A stretch of DNA of 64,000 nt from Bryobacteraceae bacterium (GTDB lineage: Bacteria > Acidobacteriota > Terriglobia > Bryobacterales > Bryobacteraceae), in assembly GCA_026002875.1 (NCBI GenBank), contig BPGE01000001.1, forward strand, positions 4,278,001-4,342,000. Reading direction: 5' to 3'. The notes beneath the pieces were generated by a model that was not told where the DNA came from, did not search any database, and saw only the letters and a list, made by a program, of their open reading frames with translations. Below are positions 21,172-29,405 of the stretch, one piece after another. Position numbers and translations under genes: made by a program. Position 1 is the first letter of the stretch. Each line of letters begins with the position of its first letter.

Positions 21172-21387
21172 ATGAAACCGCCTGAAATTCTCGACCTGCT
21201 GAAGCAGCAGGACAAGGGCGAGGAAGCCGCTGACGCCCTGGCCAGAGCCGTCGAATCGATCCTGAAACGCCTGAAACGCGGCGAATCCGTGTCTCTTCCC
21301 GGCCTCGGCAGGCTCGTGCCCGAGGGCGGGCGGCAGGTGCGGCTCGAGCCGGCGCCGAAACGCGGAGGCCGCCGTGAGCCGCGGTGA
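21172..21387 (+). CDS. Small HU/IHF-like protein
   Basis: A 71-residue protein with the helical and first-strand part of the HU fold: a two-helix segment with alternating Ala/Leu (EEAADALARAVESILKRL), then KRGESVSLPGLGRLVPEGG, matching the HU pattern GE-V-L-G-G-F. The DNA-wrapping beta-arm is very short, and a basic tail (APKRGGRREPR) follows. It overlaps the HU-TIR gene by 14 nt, so both are translated together. It might bind DNA or heteromerise with the HU part of its neighbour. A TAGGAC -10-like box sits 9 nt before ATG 21172. Confidence 0.7.
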   Translation: MKPPEILDLLKQQDKGEEAADALARAVESILKRLKRGESVSLPGLGRLVPEGGRQVRLEPAPKRGGRREPR

Positions 21388-21943
21388 CACCGCCTCCGTC
21401 CGGGAGCTCTCGCGGCTGCTGCGCCAGTGCCTCCGCGAGGGCCGCGCCGTCCATGTCGAGCGCCTGGGCACGTTCCGGCCCGCGCAGAACGGCGGATTCC
21501 TGTTTGAAACGGATTCCAAGCCGCGCGTTTTTCTCGCCTATGCCGCCGAAGACGCGGCGCGGGTGGAACAGCTCTACGATCTGCTCGAGCACGCCGGTTG
21601 CGCGCCCTGGATGGACCGCCGCAAGCTCCTGCCCGGTCAGAACTGGCCGCGGGCCATCGAGGGCGCCATCGAGACGTCGGACTTCTTCGTCGCCTGCTTT
21701 TCGCGCCTCTCCGTGCGCAAGCGGGGCAATTTCCAGAGCGAGCTCCGTTACGCGCTCGACTGCGCCCGGCTGGCCCCCGTCGGAGATGTCTTCCTGATTC
21801 CTGTCCGTCTGGACGATTGCCGCCTGCCGGAGGAGATCCGCAGGCAGTGGCATTACGTGGATCTCTTCCCCTCGTTCGAAGAGGGCGCGAAAAAGCTGGT
21901 GCAGATGATCCGGCGCGAGATGCGGCGGCGCGCCGCCGCATGA
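21374..21943 (+). CDS. HU-like/TIR-domain fusion protein
   Basis: A 189-residue protein starting at GTG 21374 inside the previous gene. Residues about 8-45 repeat the HU-like pattern of its neighbour (SRLLRQCLREGRAVHVERLGTF). Residues about 50-175 form a bacterial TIR domain: RVFLAYAAEDAARVEQL (box 1), the DRRKLLPGQNW loop, the SDFFVACFS strand, KRGNFQSELRYALD with the putative catalytic Glu123, then LIPVRLDDC and YVDLF. TIR domains with this Glu often hydrolyse NAD+ or make signalling nucleotides in bacterial immunity. The HU fusion suggests nucleic-acid sensing, which is inference. Confidence 0.82.
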   Translation: MSRGDTASVRELSRLLRQCLREGRAVHVERLGTFRPAQNGGFLFETDSKPRVFLAYAAEDAARVEQLYDLLEHAGCAPWMDRRKLLPGQNWPRAIEGAIETSDFFVACFSRLSVRKRGNFQSELRYALDCARLAPVGDVFLIPVRLDDCRLPEEIRRQWHYVDLFPSFEEGAKKLVQMIRREMRRRAAA

Positions 21944-21949
21944 CCGCGC

Positions 21950-22402
21950 CTACGGAGTCCCGGGTTTCGCCGCGGCGGGAGCGGGGAATTTCTGGATCCT
22001 GCGCCGCACGCCGGCCGAGTCCCGCGAGTCCGGCGCGAGCTCGAGGAACTTCTCGTACGCCTCCCTCGCGCCCGCCAGGTCCTTCATTTTCTCCCGGGCC
22101 TGTCCCAGCAGCAGGAACGCTTCCGCCGATTGCGGATTCCAACGCGTGGCCTCTTCGAACCGCCCCGCGGCGGCTTTCCAGCGGCCGCGCCTCATGTAAA
22201 ACCGGCCTACCCGGATCTCGTTTTCCGCCTGAATTGGATTGAATTCGTACGTGCGTTCCTTCGCCGTGACGTCTTCTTCTTCAGGCTCGGCCGGAGGCGG
22301 CGCGGCGGGCGGCGGCTGAGGCAGGAGAAATGCCGCGAGAACGAGCGCCGGCAGCATGCATGCCACAATCAAAGTATAGGGCGTCCCTCCCATGTCCCGC
22401 AT
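21950..22402 (-). CDS. Membrane-anchored TPR protein
   Basis: A 150-residue protein with one N-terminal hydrophobic segment (YTLIVACMLPALVLAAFLL), a Pro-rich linker, an acidic patch (PEEEDV) and about two TPR-like repeats (RFYMRRGRWKAAAGRFEEA, LLLGQAREKMKDLAGAREAYEKF). It is probably anchored facing the periplasm. The start is uncertain. ATG 22402 or 22393 gives a full membrane helix, and the latter shares CATG with the uvrC start. A TATACT box at 22373-22378 would instead favour ATG 22357. It converges on the TIR gene with 6 nt between stops. Confidence 0.7.
   Translation of the reverse strand: MRDMGGTPYTLIVACMLPALVLAAFLLPQPPPAAPPPAEPEEEDVTAKERTYEFNPIQAENEIRVGRFYMRRGRWKAAAGRFEEATRWNPQSAEAFLLLGQAREKMKDLAGAREAYEKFLELAPDSRDSAGVRRRIQKFPAPAAAKPGTP
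22373..22380. promoter_or_regulatory. Overlapping divergent -10 boxes between the TPR gene and uvrC
   Basis: AGTATAGG reads TATACT on the minus strand (22378 to 22373) and TATAGG on the plus strand (22375-22380, 11 nt before the uvrC ATG). Two promoters sharing these bases would compete. No convincing -35 elements are visible. Confidence 0.4.
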
Positions 22403-24218
22403 CGACGAGCTGCGCGAGAAGGCGGCCGAGCTGCCCCAGGGCCCCGGCGTCTACATCTACCGCGGTCCGGATGGCGAGGTCCTGTACGTCGGGAAGGCGA
22501 AGAACCTCCGCGCCCGCGTCCGCAGCTACTTCAGCTCCGAGCGCCTCGCCGAGGCGAAAACCGGCAGGCTGATCCACGCCGCCTGCGACCTCGAGCACAT
22601 CCTCCTCGATAACGAAAAGGAGGCCCTTGCGCTCGAGAACCTTCTGATCAAGCAGCACAAGCCCCGCTTCAATGTCCTGCTGCGCGACGACAAGACCTAT
22701 CCCTACATCAAGCTCACCAGCGAAAAATGGCCCCGCGTCTACGTCACGCGCCGCATCCGGAAAGACGGCCAGTATTTCGGCCCGTATTTCCCCGGAAATC
22801 TCGCTCACCGGCTGGTGAAATTCATCCACAAGCATTTCCAGATCCCTTCCTGCAACGTCGATCTGAGCCGCCCGCACGCCCAGCCCTGCCTCGAGTACCA
22901 CATCCGCCGCTGCCTCGGCCCCTGCGTGCCCGGACTCGTGACGGAAGCCGCGTATGCGGAGCGCGTGAAGGACGTCCGCGCCTTCCTCGACGGCAGGGTC
23001 CGCGAGCTCGCCGCCAGCCTGCGCGCGCGCATGGCTGAAGCCTCCGAGTCGCTCGAGTTCGAGCGCGCCGCCTCGCTCCGCGACCTGCTCCGCACGGTGG
23101 AAGAGCTGGAGGAGCGCCAGAAGATGGCCGCCGCCTCCGGCGATGACGCCGATTTCTACGGCGTGCACGCCGAGCCCCCCCATGTCGCCGTCAACATCTT
23201 CCATGTCCGCAACGGCCGCGTCGTCGACCGCCGCGAGCTGTTCTGGGAGGATCTGCACGAATTCGACGGGCAGGACTTTTTCTCCTCCCTGCTGATGCAG
23301 ATTTACAGCGAAGGCCAGCCTGTCCCGGCGCAGATCCATCTGCCCGTCGAGCTGGAAGACCGCGAAATCCTCGAGGAGCTGCTCGCCGAAACGCGCGGGC
23401 GCAAAGTCGCCATCCACACGCCGATGCGGGGCGTGAAGAAAGCGCTGCTGAACCTGGTGGAGACGAATGCGAAGCAGAGTTTCGAGCAGCGCTTCCGCGT
23501 CCGCAGGCCGCGGGCGGAGGAGATCGCCTCGGCGCTCGAAGAGGCGCTCGATCTGCCGGAGCCGCCGCGCCGCATCGAGTGCTTCGACATCTCGCACATC
23601 CAGGGCTCGGAGAAAGTGGCCAGCATGGTCGTCTGGGAAGACGGGCGGATGAAGAAGTCCGACTACCGGAAGTTCATCATCCGCACCGTCGAGGGCAGCG
23701 ACGACTTCGCCTCCATGCACGAAGCCGTTTCGCGCCGCTACCGCCGGCTGAAAGAAGAGGGCAAGCCGATGCCCGGGCTCGTGCTTGTGGACGGCGGCAT
23801 CGGGCAGCTGCACGCCGCGGCCGCCGCTCTGGAAGAGCTCGGCGCGCTCAACCAGCCTCTGGCGGCGATCGCCAAGCGCGAAGAGATCCTCTACGTGCTG
23901 GGGCGCGAGGACGAACCGGTGATCCTGGACCGCACGTCGCCCGTGCTGCACCTGGTGCAGATGATCCGCGATGAAGCGCACCGGTTCGCCGTCGCCTTCC
24001 ACCGTCAGCGGCGCGACGCGCGCACGCTGAAAAGCGAGCTGCTGCAGATTCCGGGGATCGGGCCGAAAACCGCGGAAAAGCTCCTCAAAGAGATCGGCAG
24101 CCTGGCCGCGGTGCGCGCCGCCACGGAAGAACAGCTGGCAGGGATCATCGGCAAGTCCGCCGCGCGGAAACTCCGGCAGGCGCTCGGCCCCGCCGGGGCC
24201 TCAACGGCCGAACGCTAG
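22392..24218 (+). CDS. uvrC: UvrABC excinuclease subunit C
   Basis: A 608-residue nucleotide-excision-repair nuclease that makes both incisions around the lesion after UvrA/UvrB. The GIY-YIG endonuclease domain is at about 14-95 (GPGVYIYRGPDG, LYVGKAKNLRAR). The UVR helix for UvrB contact lies near 205-240. The RNase-H-like 5' nuclease region covers about 370-530 (IECFDISHIQG, LVLVDGGIGQL). Tandem helix-hairpin-helix motifs follow at the C-terminus (IPGIGPKTAEKLLKEIG, GIIGKSAARKL). The Cys-rich patch is present (QPCLEYHIRRCLGPC), so the Fe-S cluster site is probably intact. Confidence 0.96.
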   Translation: MSRIDELREKAAELPQGPGVYIYRGPDGEVLYVGKAKNLRARVRSYFSSERLAEAKTGRLIHAACDLEHILLDNEKEALALENLLIKQHKPRFNVLLRDDKTYPYIKLTSEKWPRVYVTRRIRKDGQYFGPYFPGNLAHRLVKFIHKHFQIPSCNVDLSRPHAQPCLEYHIRRCLGPCVPGLVTEAAYAERVKDVRAFLDGRVRELAASLRARMAEASESLEFERAASLRDLLRTVEELEERQKMAAASGDDADFYGVHAEPPHVAVNIFHVRNGRVVDRRELFWEDLHEFDGQDFFSSLLMQIYSEGQPVPAQIHLPVELEDREILEELLAETRGRKVAIHTPMRGVKKALLNLVETNAKQSFEQRFRVRRPRAEEIASALEEALDLPEPPRRIECFDISHIQGSEKVASMVVWEDGRMKKSDYRKFIIRTVEGSDDFASMHEAVSRRYRRLKEEGKPMPGLVLVDGGIGQLHAAAAALEELGALNQPLAAIAKREEILYVLGREDEPVILDRTSPVLHLVQMIRDEAHRFAVAFHRQRRDARTLKSELLQIPGIGPKTAEKLLKEIGSLAAVRAATEEQLAGIIGKSAARKLRQALGPAGASTAER

Positions 24219-24941
24219 CCGGATGGCCAGGTGCTCCGGCAGCCCCGCATCCAGTATCCGTTTCTGCGCCGCCTCGACGTTGTATTCGACCCGCCGGAAG
24301 GCCAGCGTCCGCCCTTCCACGTCCCACAGCGCATACGCCGCGCGCGGGTCGCGGTCGCGCGGCTGGCCGACCGAGCCCGGATTCACCAGCCACTGAGCAT
24401 CTTCTTCCAGCTCGTAGACGACCTCCGTCTCGCTGAACCTCGGCCGGCGCAGATCCAGCAGACCCCCGCGCGTCCACATCCAGCCGCCCTGCAGATGCGT
24501 GTGGCCGAAGAAGCAGAGGCTCGAGTGCAGCGCCTCCTCCATGGCCAGCGCTTCGTTGCGGTCCACAACGTACTCGTCCTCGTCGTAGGGCGAGCCGTGC
24601 ACCAGCTCGTATCCTTCCAGCACCAGCGGCCCCGCCGGGAGGCTGCGCAGCCAGGCAAGCTGCTGCGGGCTCAGCTGCGCGTGCGTCCAGCGCGCGGCCT
24701 CGAGCGCGTAGTGATTGAAGTCGTTGGGCTCTTCGATGAACGCGCACACGCGGTCGTGGTTGCCGCGCACCACCTGCGCCAGCGACTTCATGGCCCAGGC
24801 GACCACTTCTTTCGGACACGCGTTGTACCCCACCAGGTCGCCGCAGCAGACGATCTCGTCATACTGCCCGGCGGCGTCCCTCAGCACGGCTTCCAGCGCG
24901 TCCCGGTTCGAGTGGATGTCGCTCAGGATCAGCCGGCGCAT
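24201..24941 (-). CDS. Cytosolic metallophosphoesterase
   Basis: A 246-residue calcineurin-like phosphoesterase of the YfcE type with all metal motifs: LILSDIHSN (D, H), CCGDLVGYN (D), VVRGNHDR (N, H), LVHGSP (H) and FGHTHLQ (H-x-H). No signal peptide or membrane helix, so a cytoplasmic phosphodiesterase or phosphatase with unknown substrate. Its stop overlaps the convergent uvrC by 18 nt and its start overlaps the upstream metallophosphoesterase by 13 nt, so the two phosphoesterases form an operon. Confidence 0.87.
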   Translation of the reverse strand: MRRLILSDIHSNRDALEAVLRDAAGQYDEIVCCGDLVGYNACPKEVVAWAMKSLAQVVRGNHDRVCAFIEEPNDFNHYALEAARWTHAQLSPQQLAWLRSLPAGPLVLEGYELVHGSPYDEDEYVVDRNEALAMEEALHSSLCFFGHTHLQGGWMWTRGGLLDLRRPRFSETEVVYELEEDAQWLVNPGSVGQPRDRDPRAAYALWDVEGRTLAFRRVEYNVEAAQKRILDAGLPEHLAIRLAFGR

Positions 24942-26074
24942 AGTCGGATCAAGCTTACCTCAGGCGGGGCCCCCAGGCGCACGGGCACGCCCACCGTGCC
25001 CAGGCCGCAGGAGACGTAAAGGCGGCTCGATCCGAGCTCGTACAGTCCGCGGACGTACTGCGTGAAGGCTCGCGCGACGTTGATGTTTTCACTCAGCACG
25101 GGCAGATTCACCTGGCCCCCGTGCGTGTGGCCGGCCAGCATCAGATCGAAGCCCGCCTGCGCGGCTGCGGGGAAATGCGCCGGATTGTGCTGCAGCAGGA
25201 TGTTCCAGGCGCTCCGGTTCGCAAGCGGCGCAATGAATGGAAACATGCCCGTCCCGGTTCCGTAATATTCGGTGCCGCTCAGGTTCAGGCGCGCCGAACC
25301 AAACTGCAGCAGCGCCGATCCGCCCTCCAGCGCGATGATGCCATGGCGGCGCATGAGCCGCGTGGCCTTTTCCGTCACCCTGGCGTATTTCTCGTGATTG
25401 CCATGGCACGCGAATACGCCCGCTTCGGCGCGCAGGCGTTTGAGCAGTTCCAGGCAGCCTTCCAGATCATCGCCGGCCCGCGTGATCAGGTCGCCGGTCA
25501 GCACGGCGATATGCGCCCGCGTCTCGTTGGCCATGTCCACGGCGCGCCGCAGCTCCGCCGCGCCGAAGAACGGGCCGAAATGGATGTCGGTCAGCTGCAC
25601 GATCCGCAGCCCTTCCAGATCGCGCGGCAAACCAGGAATGGCAACGTCCTGCTCGACAACGGAAAGCCCGTACCGCGCCAGCACGATGCCGAAGCCCGCG
25701 CCTCCCAGAGGCGCCGCGGCGGCCGGAAGGGCGAGCGCCAGCATCCGCCGCCGCCCGGGATCGAACGCCGCGGGCCGCACCGATTTCATCCAGAACAGCA
25801 GGATCAGCGAGGCCAGCACCCAGAACAGCGACAGCGCCAGCGCCCACGCGATGAAATCCGCCGGCAGCCACGCAAAGCTGTGCGCCGTCAGCATCGGCAC
25901 GGCCAGCGCCATCCATGCAGACATCCCCAGAAGAAAGAACCGTGTGACGCGGAGCCGCCGCGGGTCCCTGCGCATCAGCGGCATCCCCGACAGCTCGCGC
26001 CACAGCCCGCGGTGCACAAGCAGCGTGATCAGGACAATGATGGCGATGGGCGCCCAGCGGCGGAGGAATTCCAT
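24929..26074 (-). CDS. Membrane metallophosphoesterase (YkuE/YaeI-like)
   Basis: A 381-residue protein with about three N-terminal membrane helices (AIIVLITLLVHRG, FFLLGMSAWMALAVPML, FIAWALALSLFWVLASLILLF), a fourth hydrophobic stretch, then a calcineurin-like domain: LTDIHFGP, LTGDLIT, CHGNHEKY, LQHNPAHF and LAGHTHGGQ. This matches YkuE/YaeI-type enzymes, some of which act on lipid headgroups such as UDP-diacylglucosamine. The start ATG 26074 has an AAGGA site 7 nt upstream; ATG 26089 is in frame but lacks one. A lipid substrate is inferred from relatives only. Confidence 0.85.
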   Translation of the reverse strand: MEFLRRWAPIAIIVLITLLVHRGLWRELSGMPLMRRDPRRLRVTRFFLLGMSAWMALAVPMLTAHSFAWLPADFIAWALALSLFWVLASLILLFWMKSVRPAAFDPGRRRMLALALPAAAAPLGGAGFGIVLARYGLSVVEQDVAIPGLPRDLEGLRIVQLTDIHFGPFFGAAELRRAVDMANETRAHIAVLTGDLITRAGDDLEGCLELLKRLRAEAGVFACHGNHEKYARVTEKATRLMRRHGIIALEGGSALLQFGSARLNLSGTEYYGTGTGMFPFIAPLANRSAWNILLQHNPAHFPAAAQAGFDLMLAGHTHGGQVNLPVLSENINVARAFTQYVRGLYELGSSRLYVSCGLGTVGVPVRLGAPPEVSLIRLCAG

Positions 26075-26136
26075 GAGCCCTTCCTTCATTCTACGGGGCC
26101 CGGCTTTCCGGCCCGGGAGGCGGCAGGCCCGGCCGC

Positions 26137-26142
26137 TACAAT
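26137..26142 (+). promoter_or_regulatory. Putative -10 box of the PfkB kinase gene, leaderless arrangement
   Basis: TACAAT ends 7 nt before ATG 26150. It overlaps an alternative in-frame ATG at 26141, so if used it makes 26150 the start and the mRNA leaderless. No -35 match is visible. Confidence 0.42.
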
Positions 26143-26149
26143 GAAAACA

Positions 26150-27061
26150 ATGTCCCTGGTTGTTGTTGGATCCGTGGCCTACGATGGCGTCGCGACGCCT
26201 GCCGGCAAGGTGGACCGCATGCTGGGCGGCGCCTGCACCTACATCTCGCTGGCGGCCAGCTTCTTCACGCCCGTCTCCATCGTGGCGGTGGTCGGCGAGG
26301 ACTTCGCGCAGGAGGACGCCGACCTGCTCGCCTCCCGCGGCATCGATCTGGAAGGGCTCCAGCGCGCGCCCGGCAAGACCTTCTTCTGGGCCGGCGTCTA
26401 CAGCGAAGACATGAACGACCGCGAGACGCTGACCACTGAACTCAACGTCTTCGCCGATTTCCGCCCGCAGCTGCCGGAGTCGTACCGCGAGAAGCCCTAC
26501 CTGATGCTCGGCAACATCCAGCCCTCGCTCCAGCGCAGCGTGCGCGAGCAGATGAGCGGCGCGCTCCTCGCCGGCGGCGACACGATGAACTTCTGGATCG
26601 AAGGCCATCGCGACGAGCTGTTGCGCACCATCGCCGGCTGGGATTTCCTGCTGATCAATGACAGCGAGGCGCGCCTGCTGAGCGGCGAGCGCAACCTGAA
26701 GCGCGCCGCAGCCGCCATCCGCGCACTCGGGCCGAAAATCCTCGTCATCAAGCGCGGCGAGTATGGCGCCACCCTGTTCCACGAGCACGGCGCCTTCAGC
26801 CTGCCCGGCTATCTGCTGGACACGCTCAAGGACCCCACCGGAGCAGGCGACTGCTTCGCGGGAGGCTTCATCGGCTCGCTGGCCGAGCGGGGCGTCACGG
26901 CGGCGACCGCGACCGCCGCGGATCTGGCGCGCGCCGTCGTCTACGGCTCCGTCATGGGCAGCTTCTGCTGCGAGGACTTCGGCGTCGGCCGCTTCCGCAC
27001 GCTCACACGGGATGACATTGAGCGCCGCTACCAGGAATTCCGCCAGCTCACGGCTTTCTAG
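26150..27061 (+). CDS. PfkB-family carbohydrate kinase
   Basis: A 303-residue ribokinase-fold sugar kinase. Landmarks are the N-terminal VVVGSVAYDGV strand, the GGACTYISLAA substrate region, LLINDSEARLL, LVIKRGEYGA and the C-terminal anion hole with catalytic Asp in DPTGAGDCFAGGF. The sugar is not determined. It begins a plus-strand run with a membrane glycosyltransferase (50-nt overlap at the chosen start) and dapF. ATG 26150 was chosen over 26141 because the -10 box covers 26141. Confidence 0.88.
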   Translation: MSLVVVGSVAYDGVATPAGKVDRMLGGACTYISLAASFFTPVSIVAVVGEDFAQEDADLLASRGIDLEGLQRAPGKTFFWAGVYSEDMNDRETLTTELNVFADFRPQLPESYREKPYLMLGNIQPSLQRSVREQMSGALLAGGDTMNFWIEGHRDELLRTIAGWDFLLINDSEARLLSGERNLKRAAAAIRALGPKILVIKRGEYGATLFHEHGAFSLPGYLLDTLKDPTGAGDCFAGGFIGSLAERGVTAATATAADLARAVVYGSVMGSFCCEDFGVGRFRTLTRDDIERRYQEFRQLTAF

Positions 27062-28574
27062 CTCTGCCGCCGCGCTGGCGGTGATGCTGGCCCTGGCGTT
27101 GCTGGGCGGCTCGGCGGCGGCGTGGGTGCGCGCCAATGGCTGGACGCTTTACTACGGCGACGCGGAAGCCCATCTGAACATCGCCCGGCGGCTCGTCGAT
27201 TCGCGCACCTCGGGTCCGCACCAGATCGGCACGGTCTGGCTGCCGCTGCCCCACCTGCTGGCCGCGCCGCTGGCGCGCCGCGATGACCTCTGGCAGAGCG
27301 GCATGGCGGGCGTGATCCCTTCTGTCGCCGCGTTCACGCTCGCGGGAGTGTTTCTCTTCCTCGCGCTGCGCAGGCTTTCGGGCTCGGCGGCTGCGGCTCT
27401 GGCGGGCACGGCTGCGCTGGCGCTGAATCCCAACCTGCTCTATCTGCAGTCGGTCCCGATGACCGAGCCGCTGGCGCTCGCCTGCCTGTGCGGGCTGCTG
27501 TGCTTCCTCGCCCGGTTCCACGATTCCCGGAGCGCGGCGGACGCCGCCCTGGCGGGGCTCTGCGGGCTGGCTGGAACGCTCACGCGCTACGAGCTTTGGT
27601 TCGTGCTGCCGTTCGCCGCCCTGTACCTGCTCGCGCGCGGCGGCGCGCGGCGGTGGCGCAGCGCGTTTGTGTTTTCGGTGATCGCCGGCGCGGGACCGCT
27701 GTGGTGGCTCGCCCACAACTGGTATTTCTTTGGCGACCCGCTGGAATTCTGGCGCGGCGAGTGGTCGGCGCGCGCCATCTATCAGCGCTCGCTGGACCGC
27801 GGCATGGCGCGCTATCCCGGCGATGGCGACTGGAGCCAGGCTGCGCGGTACTACCTCGAAGCGGCGCGGCTGTGCTGCGGCGCGCCCCTGTTCTGGCTGA
27901 GCCTTCTGGGGCTGGCGGCGGCGTTGAAGCGCTACTGGGCCGCAGCCGTGTTCACTTTGCTCGCGCCGGCGTTTTACATCCTGAGCCTGCACTCTTCGGG
28001 CACGCCCATCTTCGTGCCTCACCTCTGGCCGTTCAGTTACTACAACACGCGCTACGGCATCCCGTGGCTGCTGGCAGCCGCCGCCGGCTGCGCGGCGCTG
28101 ACAGCGCTGGCCCCGCGGCGCTGGAGAGCCCTGGCGGCGGTTGCGGTGACGGCTGCCGCCGTTTCTCCATGGCTGATGAAGCCGCGGCCGGAGGCGTGGA
28201 TCTGCTGGAAAGAATCCGAGGTGAATTCCGTCTCCCGCCGCCGCATGGCCGCCGAGGCCGCCGCGTACCTGGCCCCGCGCTACCGGCCTGGTTCAGGCAT
28301 TCTGCTCAGTTTCGGCGATCTCACCGCCGTGCTGCGGCAGGCGGGCATCCCCTTGCGCGAATCGCTCCATGTGGATGATGGACTCGAGTTCCACGCCGCC
28401 GTGGCGCGGCCGGATCTGTCTCTCCAGGAGGAGTGGGTGCTGTGCTCGCCCGGCGACCGCGTCTGCCGCGCCGCTGCGCGCCTGCAGCTTGGCCCGCGGC
28501 GCTATGAGTGTGTCAGAATTCTTGCAGCGAAAGACGCGCCGGGCATCGAGATCTGGCGCCGCATCGGGCAGTAG
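27012..28574 (+). CDS. Multi-spanning membrane glycosyltransferase, GT39-like
   Basis: A 520-residue protein with about ten hydrophobic helices. A first-loop acidic motif (YYGDAEAHLNIAR) corresponds to the catalytic loop of GT-C enzymes that use polyprenyl-phosphate sugars, and VWLPLPHLL, LNPNLLYLQSVPMTEPL and TRYELWFVLP follow. The C-terminal about 130 residues are soluble and probably periplasmic. The start is uncertain: ATG 27012 overlaps the kinase end by 50 nt, while GTG 27081 or ATG 27084 would leave a 20-nt gap and begin at the first helix. The acceptor (protein or lipid) is unknown. Confidence 0.75.
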   Translation: MTLSAATRNSASSRLSSSAAALAVMLALALLGGSAAAWVRANGWTLYYGDAEAHLNIARRLVDSRTSGPHQIGTVWLPLPHLLAAPLARRDDLWQSGMAGVIPSVAAFTLAGVFLFLALRRLSGSAAAALAGTAALALNPNLLYLQSVPMTEPLALACLCGLLCFLARFHDSRSAADAALAGLCGLAGTLTRYELWFVLPFAALYLLARGGARRWRSAFVFSVIAGAGPLWWLAHNWYFFGDPLEFWRGEWSARAIYQRSLDRGMARYPGDGDWSQAARYYLEAARLCCGAPLFWLSLLGLAAALKRYWAAAVFTLLAPAFYILSLHSSGTPIFVPHLWPFSYYNTRYGIPWLLAAAAGCAALTALAPRRWRALAAVAVTAAAVSPWLMKPRPEAWICWKESEVNSVSRRRMAAEAAAYLAPRYRPGSGILLSFGDLTAVLRQAGIPLRESLHVDDGLEFHAAVARPDLSLQEEWVLCSPGDRVCRAAARLQLGPRRYECVRILAAKDAPGIEIWRRIGQ

Positions 28575-28580
28575 TCAGAG

Positions 28581-29405
28581 ATGATTCCTTTCACGAAAGC
28601 GCACGGAGCGAGAAACGATTTTCTGCTGACCTGGGCGCATGAAGCGCCCGCGGAGAGCTTCTGGCCGAGCGCGGCCATCGCCCTCTGCGACCGCCACGCG
28701 GGCGTGGGCGCCGACGGCTGGCTGCTGGTCAGGCCGGCGTCGCAGGGCGCGCCCGCCTCCATCCGCCTGTTCAACCCCGACGGCAGCGAAGCCGAGATCA
28801 GCGGCAACGGCACGCGCTGCGCGGCCGCCTTCCTCTGCGACGCCGGCCTCGCCGGACCGGAGATCGAAATTCTCACCGGCGCCGGCCTGAAGCGCCTCCG
28901 CCTGCTCGACCGCCGCGGGCTGCGCTTCGAGTTCGAAATGGACATGGGCGAAGCGCGCATTCAGCCCGATGAATTGCGCGTTACCCTGGAAGTTCATGGC
29001 CGCGCGCTCGACTGCACCCTGGTCTGGCCCGGCAACCCGCAGTGCGCCGTGTTCGCAGAAGAGATCCCGGAAGACTGGATCGCTCTGGGCGCTGCGCTGG
29101 AGCGCCACCCGCGCTTCCCCAACCGCACCAACGTCAGCTTCGTGAAAGTGCAAAACGAAGCGAATCTCGAAGTCCGCTTCTACGAGCGCGGCGCGGGGGT
29201 GACCCTGTCGAGCGGCACCGGCTCGACGGGCGCCTTCGCCGCCGCGCGGGCGCGCGGGCTCGTCGGACCCCGGGCCACTGTGCATACGCCCGCGGGTCCG
29301 CTGGCGCTGCGCGAAGAAGGCGGCGTGATTCTGCTGGCCGGGCCGGCCGAAATCGTCGCCGGAGGCGAATTCTACTTCTCCGGCGCTGCTGCGAACCAGC
29401 GGTAG
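28581..29405 (+). CDS. dapF: Diaminopimelate epimerase-like protein with Ser for both catalytic Cys
   Basis: A 274-residue DapF-fold protein: FTKAHGARNDFLL, HAGVGADGWLL, FNPDGSEAEISGNGTRC, FPNRTNVSFV and YERGAGVTLSSGTGSTGA. Authentic DapF converts LL- to meso-diaminopimelate with two cysteines, in CGNG and ACGTG. Here both positions are serine (SGNG and SSGTG), confirmed from the codons AGC. The enzyme could be a serine-based variant or have changed chemistry. It is the only dapF-like gene in the window. It follows the glycosyltransferase by 6 nt and overlaps the convergent beta-lactamase-like gene by 34 nt. Confidence 0.85.
   Translation: MIPFTKAHGARNDFLLTWAHEAPAESFWPSAAIALCDRHAGVGADGWLLVRPASQGAPASIRLFNPDGSEAEISGNGTRCAAAFLCDAGLAGPEIEILTGAGLKRLRLLDRRGLRFEFEMDMGEARIQPDELRVTLEVHGRALDCTLVWPGNPQCAVFAEEIPEDWIALGAALERHPRFPNRTNVSFVKVQNEANLEVRFYERGAGVTLSSGTGSTGAFAAARARGLVGPRATVHTPAGPLALREEGGVILLAGPAEIVAGGEFYFSGAAANQR

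Noticed and set aside
24929-27136. Extended 735-residue form of the membrane metallophosphoesterase
   Set aside because: The extra 350 residues are antisense to the PfkB kinase gene; ATG 26074 with an AAGGA site is the logical start.
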